A stretch of DNA of 17,425 nt from Bacteroidales bacterium UBA6428. Its GTDB lineage: Bacteria > Bacteroidota > Bacteroidia > Bacteroidales > UBA932. The translations under genes and the position numbers were made by a program. Below, piece by piece: positions 8,462-14,766 of this stretch; position 1 is the first letter of the stretch, and each line of letters opens with the position of its first letter. The stretch covers positions 1 through 17,425 of the forward strand of contig DJOW01000063.1 in NCBI GenBank assembly GCA_002437305.1, in the 5' to 3' direction. Below the pieces are notes generated by a model that worked only from the letters and a program-made list of their open reading frames with translations, made no database searches and was not told where the DNA came from.

Positions 8462-10264
8462 CTATAATTCCTGCTTCTCGACTTTGGCCTTGGCCGGCCG
8501 GCCTCTCTTCCTTGTCACCGGCCTGGCTTTCGAGACGTAGACAGGGGCACAGCCGTCGGGGATGTCGAAGCCGAATGCCCTGCATATGTCAACCTGCGAG
8601 CCGACAAAGGGCGTGATGAACTTCATCTTACCAGTGTGCTCGATGCATCGGATCGTGCGCATCTCAGCAAGGACAGCCTCTGTAGATGGGAACCTCCTCC
8701 GCAGGACATCATCCCTCTGCCACACGGAACGCACATACGAGGCGAGGATGAGACCCACGAAGCAGATGAACATGCGTCCCCTCTTGCCGCCTTCGGACCA
8801 TGTCCTTAGCCGGTCGTGCCCCAGAGGTCCCTTCTGGAGGGCGAAACACTTCTCCTGCTCGTCGCGCATGCCGTAGTTGTCCATCGCCTGCAGGGGATCA
8901 AAGTCCACACCGATGGTCTTGCTTGCGAAAAAACCAGCCGTAAGCAGCATCGCGTCCACCTTCTTCTGGTTGACTGTGTATGATTTCACAGTATCATCGT
9001 CATTGAAGCTGATCTCCAGCAGGTTGAACATCCTCGCCGTGTCCTCGCGGTCCGCAACCGGTTCCTTGGTCTGGATCATTATGTCGAGTTCCGCAGACTG
9101 CTCCGATACTGCGTGCTGAATGTCACATATCTTCTCACCACGCTTGAGCGGGTTGTAGTAGAGGTTGAGCTTATATTTGTCCGCCTTGATCACATTGTCC
9201 CCGTTGCCCTTCACGGAGTATTCCATGTCATACTGGGCGTAGTAGAGGTTGTCCTTCGGGGCAATCGTCATGCTCTGCGGGAAGCCGTGGCTCATGTCCA
9301 TCGCCTTGATTTTGGCCATGACATCACTGCCCGAGACCTTTACGCTTGTGATGACCTTCTGGCCTTTGACGATATAAAGTTCCAGATTCTTCATGGACTC
9401 GTACCCCCTGTCCGTGACGAGCACGAGGTTCTTGAACCCGGCGTGCTCCAGCTCCTTCATTATGAGCTCGATGGTTCTGCAGTCAGGCATATTCCCCGGC
9501 AGCTCCTTGTAATATATGGGCATGTGCGAGGTCAGGGAGTACACCACGACTTCCAGGGTCTGCCTGAGCGGCAGGCGCTCCTTGTTCTTGCCCCAGAGGA
9601 TATCCACGAGGTTGAAGCCGTATGTTGACATGGAGGTGGAGTCAACCGCGCAGAGTTCATCCTTGCCAACCCGTTTGGCCCTGCACCTGAACAGGTCCAT
9701 CCTGTGCTTCTCCGTTATGCTCTGTGTCAGCCTGGTGATGTTGACGCTGTTGAGCTCATGCTCCGATGGGGCCTTGACCTCCTTCTGCCACTGGCCCAGC
9801 TGGTTGTATGAGAGGTTCTCGATGAACGGGAAGCAGGCCATCGTGAGGACGTCATTGACCATCTCATGATTGCCTCCCAGCACTTTCAGCAGGTCGTCTT
9901 TGACTCCTGTCGCCTCGGCAACCTTGCCAAGAAGCCACGTGGTGCCGTACTGGCGGTCAACGTCCTCATCCTGATAGGACACCCTGCCTCTCCGTCTCGT
10001 GCCCGACAGCTCCGCCACCTCGCTCATGTCCCATGTCGCCGGAAAGATGAGCCTTTCGCGCTCCGCCACCGAAGCGTAGAAATAATCCGTTCCAGGATGG
10101 AACCTGTCCCCGTCCTCGAGCGTCCCCCAATGCTTGTATGTGTAACGCTTCTTCCCGTCCGCGCCCACGGTGTAGACTTTTGTCGAAGCATATCTGTGCC
10201 TGCCTATTGTATGAACGATCACCTTGTTCTGTGTGTCTTTGTTTATCGGTCTTCCAAGTGCCAT
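8462..10264 (-). CDS. IS4-family (IS1634-like) DDE transposase
   Basis: An intact 600-aa transposase. Catalytic residues can be seen: first Asp in CAVDSTSMS (D208), second Asp in VTDRGYES (D285), and the IS4-family Y-(2)-R-(3)-E-(6)-K signature as YGMRDEQEKCFALQK (Y464, R467, E471, K478). A long insertion of beta-rich sequence lies between the second Asp and the Glu, as is usual for the IS4 group. The C-terminus carries an AT-hook-like KRGRPAKAKV. The protein cuts and pastes its own element. It is transcribed away from the E2/E1 genes and toward the left repeat. No frame damage is seen, so it may still be active. Confidence 0.93.
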   Translation of the reverse strand: MALGRPINKDTQNKVIVHTIGRHRYASTKVYTVGADGKKRYTYKHWGTLEDGDRFHPGTDYFYASVAERERLIFPATWDMSEVAELSGTRRRGRVSYQDEDVDRQYGTTWLLGKVAEATGVKDDLLKVLGGNHEMVNDVLTMACFPFIENLSYNQLGQWQKEVKAPSEHELNSVNITRLTQSITEKHRMDLFRCRAKRVGKDELCAVDSTSMSTYGFNLVDILWGKNKERLPLRQTLEVVVYSLTSHMPIYYKELPGNMPDCRTIELIMKELEHAGFKNLVLVTDRGYESMKNLELYIVKGQKVITSVKVSGSDVMAKIKAMDMSHGFPQSMTIAPKDNLYYAQYDMEYSVKGNGDNVIKADKYKLNLYYNPLKRGEKICDIQHAVSEQSAELDIMIQTKEPVADREDTARMFNLLEISFNDDDTVKSYTVNQKKVDAMLLTAGFFASKTIGVDFDPLQAMDNYGMRDEQEKCFALQKGPLGHDRLRTWSEGGKRGRMFICFVGLILASYVRSVWQRDDVLRRRFPSTEAVLAEMRTIRCIEHTGKMKFITPFVGSQVDICRAFGFDIPDGCAPVYVSKARPVTRKRGRPAKAKVEKQEL

Positions 10265-10285
10265 GTCAAATTATATTTACGGGTA

Positions 10286-10317
10286 TAAATATACCTATAA
10301 ATATTGACACGTGCAAT
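10286..10317 (-). promoter_or_regulatory. Probable Bacteroidetes-type promoter of the transposase gene
   Basis: On the minus strand TATATTTA (10286-10293; -7 consensus TAnnTTTG with one mismatch) lies 20 bases from ATTG (10314-10317; -33 consensus TTTG with one mismatch). The start codon is about 22 bases downstream of the -7 box. The -7 box overlaps a short palindrome GGTATAAATATACC at 10282-10295 that could be an operator or transposase site. Confidence 0.35.
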
Positions 10318-10341
10318 ACTTTTGCGATTTATTTTCAGATA

Positions 10342-10704
10342 TTTGTGACTTTTGGGTACAAGAAAGTGAAAAACTCGGAGAGGATAGCGGCACGGACAAA
10401 CAACGGGCACTTCTACACACTGCACTTTGACTTGAGGGGGTTCCCGGAAAGTTCACCCAAAGTGTTCGTCACCAAGATGCTCAAAAACAGGTCAGGAGAG
10501 AACATGGCCGGGGCAAGCGGTTCAATGCACACCCTGTGCAGTGAGAATGGCTGGACACGAATATGCCACTACGGGCAGAGCGCATGGACTCCTTACGTTT
10601 CCCTTTTCAAGGTGTACGTGAAATGCTGCCTGTGGCTGAATATGTACGAGCAGCACCTCGCGACAGGAATGCCGATAGAGTTCTATCTTAACCATCAGCA
10701 ATAG
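10342..10704 (+). pseudogene. Ubiquitin-conjugating (E2)-like protein, N-terminus removed at the IS edge
   Basis: About 120 residues of an E2/UBC-like fold remain. YTLHFDLRGFPESSPKVFVT matches the central E2 strands and the region before the active site. SMHTLCS sits where HPN lies in E2s. TRICHYGQSAWTPYVSLFKV matches the E2 active-site pattern (G-x-I-C-then-W-x-P); the catalytic Cys codon is 10564-10566. Helices follow to the stop. A normal E2 has 30-40 more residues before this (first helix and strands), which are missing. The open frame runs back into the IS from an ATG at 10138, so any protein made would be a chimera. A GTG at 10345 could give a 119-aa remnant. The E1-like gene starts 25 bases downstream on the same strand. 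The E2 assignment is from motif pattern; which prokaryotic E2 family it belongs to is uncertain. Confidence 0.65.
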
Positions 10705-10729
10705 AAAACAATTCAAACCGACATACAAT

Positions 10730-12148
10730 ATGATTTCCAAACAAGGACTTAGTGACCTTGCGGCGGATGTCCGCGACATCAATTACGGTGGCTCAATCAA
10801 AGAGCTGGTGTTCAATCCGGAGACAGGTGATTTCGAAGCCTGCACACGTGGAACCTCACACGGTTCGGGTGAGATTGTGACCGAGATGACCGAGGGAGGG
10901 TTCGCTGCTGAAATGGCAGCGGACTCCCCTTCCATCAGAGTCATTCTGGATGCTCAGGAGATTGAAACCTTGAAAGATGGACAAGATGTTGTGGAGGGAC
11001 GGGCTTATGAATGGGAAGGAGAGAACGTTGTACACATCAGGACAAAGCCCCTAAAACATTCCTTCGGGAAAGAGAGAAAAGCATATTTTGTAAAGAAAGG
11101 CGGGAGCATTCCGAAAGATTCGGAATACGTGGTTATACTGGATGACAGCGAAGCCCCTGTTTGCCGTAGACTTAAGAACGGGAACTCCGAAACGCTCCAT
11201 TGCGGACTCATTCCGTCACGTGAGGAATTATATTCAAGAAACAAAGGGATCCTTGAGGTTGACATCCTGAAGGGAAAAAGGGTTCTTATTGTGGGACTGG
11301 GAAGCTTCGGCAGCCAGATAGCGGTAGAACTGGCAAAGGCCGGAGTAGGAAGTTTCGCTCTTATGGATTTTGACAGGGTCGAGCTTCATAATCTGGCAAG
11401 GCACATCGCCACAGTAAATGACATAGGACGGCTGAAAACGGATGTGGTCGAGGATGCCGTCAAGGGCAAGAATCCGTACGCGTCAGTTGACAAGTTCCCT
11501 ATTGATCTGAATGACAACATAGTACTATTAACCAAAGAAGTGCGCAAAGATGACATTGTGGTGTGCGCCACCGATAACAACAGAAGCAGGTTCGCCCTGT
11601 CAAAAGTTCTGAAAGATGAAGGCAAGACAGGAATATTCGGCCGGGCCATCACCCGCGCTGAAGGAGGGGATGTGTTCCGTTACCGTCCCGGAGGTCCGTG
11701 CTACAGTTGCCTGATCGGGAAAGGATTTTCCAACGAGGAGGAAATCAGTGACCTGCAATCCGCAAGGCGTGAAGGCAGGATTCCTGCCTACGTCTCTCAG
11801 GAAGATGCCGAGGCAATGGTTCAGGTAGGATTGTCATCGGACATTCTCCCTATCTGCAACCTGATGGTGAAACTGGTCCTTGTCGAACTCTCAAAAGGAA
11901 AGGATTCGGGAATATCCTCACTTGAGGAGGAACTCCCCTACGACTACTACATTTGGGCTAACCGCCGGGACAGGCACTACTTGAATTGGAAACCGTTCTC
12001 TGAAGCAGGCCAGGGACCGACAATCCTCAAATGGTATGGAGTGCGCATTGAAAGAAATCCTGACTGTCCGTTATGCGGGGAGGCAATCAATCTTGATTCC
12101 GGAGAAGGAATGATCGAGGGGCTAGATGGTATCGAACCCGAACTCTAA
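10730..12148 (+). CDS. ThiF/MoeB-family E1-like adenylating enzyme with an unassigned N-terminal domain
   Basis: A 472-aa protein. Residues about 181-385 form an E1/ThiF Rossmann domain: GLGSFG (189-194) for ATP, DFDRVELHNLARH (213-225) with the adenylate-contacting Asp, Asn and Arg, Lys236 in GRLKTD, and CATDNNRSR (279-287). Zn ligands are C324-x2-C327 (PCYSC) and C446-x2-C449 (NPDCPLCG), arranged as in MoeB. Such enzymes adenylate the C-terminal Gly of a ubiquitin-like protein and pass it on as a thioester. The MoeB catalytic-loop Cys seems absent (AMVQVGLSSDILP); Cys376 in LPICN is the nearest alternative. Residues 1-180 match no domain known to me and show no JAB metal motif. The gene directly follows the E2-like remnant and is followed after 6 bases by a small membrane-protein frame, which implies one operon. 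Its original promoter has probably been lost to the IS. Confidence 0.85.
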   Translation: MISKQGLSDLAADVRDINYGGSIKELVFNPETGDFEACTRGTSHGSGEIVTEMTEGGFAAEMAADSPSIRVILDAQEIETLKDGQDVVEGRAYEWEGENVVHIRTKPLKHSFGKERKAYFVKKGGSIPKDSEYVVILDDSEAPVCRRLKNGNSETLHCGLIPSREELYSRNKGILEVDILKGKRVLIVGLGSFGSQIAVELAKAGVGSFALMDFDRVELHNLARHIATVNDIGRLKTDVVEDAVKGKNPYASVDKFPIDLNDNIVLLTKEVRKDDIVVCATDNNRSRFALSKVLKDEGKTGIFGRAITRAEGGDVFRYRPGGPCYSCLIGKGFSNEEEISDLQSARREGRIPAYVSQEDAEAMVQVGLSSDILPICNLMVKLVLVELSKGKDSGISSLEEELPYDYYIWANRRDRHYLNWKPFSEAGQGPTILKWYGVRIERNPDCPLCGEAINLDSGEGMIEGLDGIEPEL

Positions 12149-12154
12149 CGCTCT

Positions 12155-12340
12155 ATGGCATATTGATACAACGAGAAAACCGGTGAGTTCGAAGATTTAG
12201 GTAACAGCCGGGAAAGACTCCATGACAGTCCTAAGCCTCCCGAAGAGGGCAGGAAAGAGAGCAATGGCTGGATCTTGGCTGTAGTGGTCATCTTCGCAAT
12301 CAACTTTCTGGCACAACTGCTTACAGCGCTTCAACAATGA
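12155..12340 (+). pseudogene. Single-helix membrane protein with in-frame TGA at codon 4
   Basis: ATG at 12155, only 6 bases after the E1 stop, opens a 61-codon frame that reads M-A-Y-stop-YNEKTGEFEDLG and then a Pro/charged linker. A membrane helix follows (WILAVVVIFAINFLAQLLTA), and TGA at 12338-12340 ends it. TGA at 12164-12166 is one base away from TGG (Trp), and MAYWYNEKTGEFED would be a sensible start. No later ATG, GTG or TTG lies ahead of the helix except a TTG inside it. Spacing, the clean frame after the stop and the hydrophobic helix make this a real gene that has been knocked out, or a sequence error. The likely role is as membrane partner of the E2/E1 pair; function is unknown. 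Confidence 0.55.
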
Positions 12341-12374
12341 TAAGGCATCATAATCAACACCAAACAATCACATC

Positions 12375-12545
12375 ATGTCACCAAATTTAAAGTACATATT
12401 TTCAGCCTTGATCCCGGCTTTGGGATGGGGCTACTGGCTTTGGGAAGACGACCGTGCAGTCGCAAAGAAATGCGGCAAGATCGGCACCATCGCTTTTGCC
12501 ATCGGTTTTCTGTTCAGCATGTGCACCAGACTTATCGGAGGATAA
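12375..12545 (+). CDS. Small two-helix membrane protein
   Basis: A 56-aa protein that starts MSPNLKYIF and ends TRLIGG. Two hydrophobic segments (about residues 7-22, IFSALIPALGWGYWLW, and 37-53, IGTIAFAIGFLFSMC) flank a short charged loop EDDRAVAKKCGK, so a helical hairpin in the inner membrane is likely. It lies 34 bases after the preceding membrane-protein frame and reads in the same direction, apparently as the last gene of the E2/E1 operon. The ATG is preceded by an A-rich leader, as is usual for Bacteroidetes. The C-terminal GG is noted because ubiquitin-like proteins end that way, but nothing else here looks like a beta-grasp fold. No family is recognised. Confidence 0.6.
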   Translation: MSPNLKYIFSALIPALGWGYWLWEDDRAVAKKCGKIGTIAFAIGFLFSMCTRLIGG

Positions 12546-12564
12546 GCCGAATTACTATAGTTTG

Positions 12565-12705
12565 CAAACCACGGGCACGGAAAACAGCAGCAGAAGCGTG
12601 CACAGGGCATGTCAGTGTGGCTGACCCTCCAATATGAGATGGGGGTCAAGCACGGTGCAAGGGGCTACTGAGGGGTGTGGGGCAGGATGGTGTGCCCGTG
12701 GTTTG
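12565..12705 (+). repeat. Palindrome-bounded structured element, copy 1 (141 bp)
   Basis: A perfect 14-bp terminal inverted repeat, CAAACCACGGGCAC at 12565-12578 and its complement at 12692-12705, closes a 141-base unit. An inner hairpin pairs TGACCCTC with GGGGGTCA (one G-T pair) around AATATGAGAT. The unit starts 19 bases after the stop of the two-helix protein, so it could end that transcript. It is related to the copy at 13377-13511 along its whole length (ACARGGCATGT, GGCTNACCCT, TGTGGG blocks). The remaining 176 bases up to 12881 hold no gene; only a weak 7-bp inverted repeat (12746-12752 with 12773-12779) was seen. Confidence 0.8.
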
Positions 12706-12881
12706 GTACATGGGAGGTGGCCATGGTGAACAAAGTTTTATGGTGGTGTTGAGACATGATCAAGCATTGACATCAACACTCACGAGGTTTTAGACAGCCC
12801 CTTGTGAATTATCGTACGGCAGTGAAGTTCAGAGCAGAGAAAGTCTTGAAAATAAGCCATTATCACGAATTATTATAAGTT

Positions 12882-13361
12882 ATGAAAAAGATCATATTCC
12901 TTTTGATTTGCTGTTGTGTTAATTTTAATTTTAATGTTAATGCTCAATGGCGTAAAGAATATATTCCAGGTGATGAATTAAGAGAGATTCCATCTGAATG
13001 GAGTTACCGTTATGACATCGGAGATAAATCAATCACATTTACAGAATCAACGGGAATGCTATTGATGGTTGCAAAGAAACAATTCTTTTTGGCAAATGAT
13101 GATGGAGGGGTTCCTGTTCTTATCGGAATGTATAAGAATGGGAAGTTGATAAAGAAAGAGAATTTTATCTTTACCATAACTCCGGACAAACATGCATGCG
13201 GGTTAGTCGGCTTTAAAGAACACTTGAAAACAATCTTTACCAATGGAACGGTAATTCGAATAGTCGCGCCATTGCACGATGATTTTGATTTTGACATAAC
13301 AACCACCAAGATGCCTGAAAAATTCGGATCAACTCAACGCAGTCTGGTTATGGGTGCCTGA
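12882..13361 (+). CDS. Secreted hypothetical protein, AT-rich
   Basis: A 159-aa protein with a clear N-terminal signal peptide (MKKIIFLLICCCVNFNFNVNA, cleavage before QWRKE) and no lipobox in the usual place, so it is probably periplasmic. The mature part alternates short beta-like strands (KSITFTESTGMLLMVAKKQF, PVLIGMYKNGKLIKKENFIF). It has an acidic-histidine stretch LHDDFDFDITTT near the C-terminus, and no catalytic motif is recognised. Third codon positions are far richer in A/T than in the E1, Fic or susCD genes, which suggests a different origin. It stands alone between the two palindrome-bounded elements, and no consensus -7 box was found upstream. Function unknown. Confidence 0.7.
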   Translation: MKKIIFLLICCCVNFNFNVNAQWRKEYIPGDELREIPSEWSYRYDIGDKSITFTESTGMLLMVAKKQFFLANDDGGVPVLIGMYKNGKLIKKENFIFTITPDKHACGLVGFKEHLKTIFTNGTVIRIVAPLHDDFDFDITTTKMPEKFGSTQRSLVMGA

Positions 13362-13376
13362 TGAGTCCATAGACCA

Positions 13377-13511
13377 CAAACCACGGCCCCCGGCAAGGCC
13401 ACAGAGACGTACACAAGGCATGTGATACGGCTCACCCTACATTTGAAGTAAGGTCGGCCTTGGAGGATGGACTGCAGAGGAATGTGGGCAAGAAGGTAGG
13501 GCCGTGGTTTG
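13377..13511 (+). repeat. Palindrome-bounded structured element, copy 2 (135 bp)
   Basis: A perfect 13-bp terminal inverted repeat, CAAACCACGGCCC at 13377-13389 and its complement at 13499-13511. The first ten stem positions match copy 1. The next positions differ on both arms so that pairing is kept (G-C against C-G at position 11, A-T against C-G at position 13). The interior shares several blocks with copy 1 in the same order and orientation. It begins 15 bases after the stop of the secreted-protein gene. It may serve as terminator, structured RNA, or a non-autonomous mobile unit; the sequence does not decide. Confidence 0.8.
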
Positions 13512-13580
13512 CAAAAGCGGATTAACGGTACAGTGATGAGTATCATAAGAAGTAATTAATTCGCTTTTAGGTTCAGACTG

Positions 13581-13612
13581 TTTACATACTTTGAAAAACT
13601 TGAGTATATTTG
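13581..13612 (+). promoter_or_regulatory. Bacteroidetes-type promoter of the fic gene
   Basis: A full-consensus -7 box TATATTTG (13605-13612) has TTTA 20 bases upstream (13581-13584; consensus TTTG with one mismatch). Transcription should begin near 13619, about 70 bases before the ATG, directly at a hyphenated palindrome. It gives Fic, and probably the CHAT gene after it, a transcript separate from the E2/E1 operon. Confidence 0.6.
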
Positions 13613-13621
13613 CAAATAAAT

Positions 13622-13656
13622 GCGCCAAAAGGTAGATAATATATACCTTTAAGCGC
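13622..13656 (+). promoter_or_regulatory. Hyphenated palindrome in the fic leader (operator or 5' hairpin)
   Basis: Arms of 13 bases, GCGCCAAAAGGTA (13622-13634) and TACCTTTAAGCGC (13644-13656), match at 11 of 13 positions around a 9-base AT-only-but-one loop. They begin about 10 bases after the -7 box. The site could bind a repressor, possibly the Fic protein itself through its C-terminal winged helix, or form an RNA hairpin. The choice is inference. Confidence 0.5.
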
Positions 13657-13686
13657 GATATTTTGCAAATCAAAGACAACTATGAC

Positions 13687-14754
13687 ATGGACAAAGTAGA
13701 TGCGATAATGAACCGTTGGAATGCCCTGCAACCTCTTTCCGGCAGGGACAGGGAATTGCTGAGCCGGAGGTTCACAATTGACTTCAATTATAACAGCAAC
13801 CATATTGAGGGCAACACACTCACATATGGGCAGACCGAGATTCTGCTCCTCTTCGGGAAGGTAGTCGGAGAAGCGGAAGTCAAGGACGTGCAGGAAATGA
13901 CCGCCAGCAATGTCGGCCTGAAAATGATGGCCGAAGAGGCCGGGCTAAAAGACATTCCGCTCACACAGAACTTCATACGGACTTTGCACAAGACTCTCCT
14001 GCGTGACGACTACACTGTACACCGCAATCTACCCGGCGGGCAGACCAGCAGTTATGTCATTCACGCCGGCCGATACAAGACACGCCCAAACAGTGTCATC
14101 ACACGTTACGGAGACCGTTTTGAATATGCGTCACCGGAAGAAACGCCCGCATTGATGACAGATCTGGTTAATTGGTACAACGAGGAGGAACACTCAGGCA
14201 AGTTCACACCTGTCGAACTTGCTGCCATATTCCACTATCGCTACATTCGTATTCACCCTTTCGAGGACGGCAACGGGCGTATAGCAAGGATGATGGTCAA
14301 CTACATCCTCTCGCGGCACGGCTATCCTATGATTGTTGTGAGAAGCAGAAAGAAAAATGAATATCTTGAGGCTCTTCACAAGACAGACCTGACCGTGGGA
14401 GCCACTCCATCATTGGGAGCTCACGCGTCAAAGCGGAGCATACAGCAGTTTCTCACTTACTTCACGAACCTGTTTGTGGAGGAGGTGTCTTTCAATATTC
14501 GCTTCCTTACGGAACGAGGCGAAAATGTTTGGTGGTTTGACGGTGAAAGGGTCACATTCCGGACAAACACTACCAGCAAGATTCTCAATCTGATGTATGC
14601 AAGTCCAGACATAACCATTGCAAGATTGTCAGAAGAGACAGGGGTGAATGTCGCAGCGGTCAACAAGCACATCAGGCAGCTTGTTTCCAAAGGGTACATC
14701 CAGCGCTCCGCCAGCAACGGTGACTGGAGACTGATCATAACACCGTCAGTGTAA
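13687..14754 (+). CDS. Class II Fic protein (AMP-transferase type) with C-terminal winged helix
   Basis: A 355-aa protein from ATG 13687; a TTG eight codons earlier is less likely. The N-terminal helix carries the class II inhibitory motif S-x3-E-G as SNHIEG (residues 37-42; Glu41 would block ATP gamma-phosphate placement). The complete Fic active site is HPFEDGNGRIAR (190-201), with catalytic His190 and the anion-binding Gly/Arg residues in place. The flap region is near RYKTRPNSV. Residues about 305-345 form a winged helix-turn-helix (ARLSEETGVNVAAVNKHIRQ and then LVSKGYIQR). Such proteins transfer AMP to target proteins or to themselves and are held in check by the Glu. The CHAT gene follows after 12 bases, so the two are probably co-transcribed. 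All key residues are intact; the target is unknown. Confidence 0.93.
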   Translation: MDKVDAIMNRWNALQPLSGRDRELLSRRFTIDFNYNSNHIEGNTLTYGQTEILLLFGKVVGEAEVKDVQEMTASNVGLKMMAEEAGLKDIPLTQNFIRTLHKTLLRDDYTVHRNLPGGQTSSYVIHAGRYKTRPNSVITRYGDRFEYASPEETPALMTDLVNWYNEEEHSGKFTPVELAAIFHYRYIRIHPFEDGNGRIARMMVNYILSRHGYPMIVVRSRKKNEYLEALHKTDLTVGATPSLGAHASKRSIQQFLTYFTNLFVEEVSFNIRFLTERGENVWWFDGERVTFRTNTTSKILNLMYASPDITIARLSEETGVNVAAVNKHIRQLVSKGYIQRSASNGDWRLIITPSV

Positions 14755-14766
14755 TAAATATGTGAA

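Larger units (their letters stand above)
8430..10340. mobile_element. IS4-group (IS1634-like) insertion sequence, ends approximate
   Basis: The element is defined by the transposase gene and the sequence breaks on either side. On the left, the dispersed repeat ends near 8416. On the right, the E2-like coding similarity begins at about 10342. Matching terminal inverted repeats or a target duplication could not be found by eye, and CTGA at 8439 with TCAG at 10335-10338 is only a weak candidate pair. The missing target duplication and the absence of the E2 N-terminus left of the element suggest that the insertion was followed by a deletion, or that the element was brought in by recombination. 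Confidence 0.7.

Noticed and set aside
8439..10338. Exact ends of the IS4-group element (CTGA / TCAG)
   Set aside because: Beyond the four outer bases the two ends do not match, and flanking bases show no target duplication, so exact ends were not claimed.
10138..10341. Native N-terminus of the E2-like protein
   Set aside because: This part lies antisense to the transposase start and its promoter region, and its residues (PRPRCRLLSKH) have no E2 character.
10730..11272. JAB/Mov34 peptidase domain fused to the E1
   Set aside because: No HxH with a downstream Ser/Asp metal motif could be found in residues 1-180.
12375..12545. Two-helix protein as the ubiquitin-like modifier because it ends in GG
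   Set aside because: It is only 56 residues with two hydrophobic helices and no beta-grasp pattern; the C-terminal GG alone is weak.
12746..12779. Terminator or regulatory hairpin
   Set aside because: Only seven paired bases around a 20-base loop and no T-tract, so too weak to call.
12565..13511. Integron attC sites
   Set aside because: Length and hairpin form fit, but the ends read CAAACCAC and GTGGTTTG, not RYYYAAC and GTTRRRY, and no tyrosine integrase is present in the window.
12565..13511. CRISPR repeats
   Set aside because: There are only two long units, about 800 bases apart, with a gene between them and no short regular spacers or cas genes.
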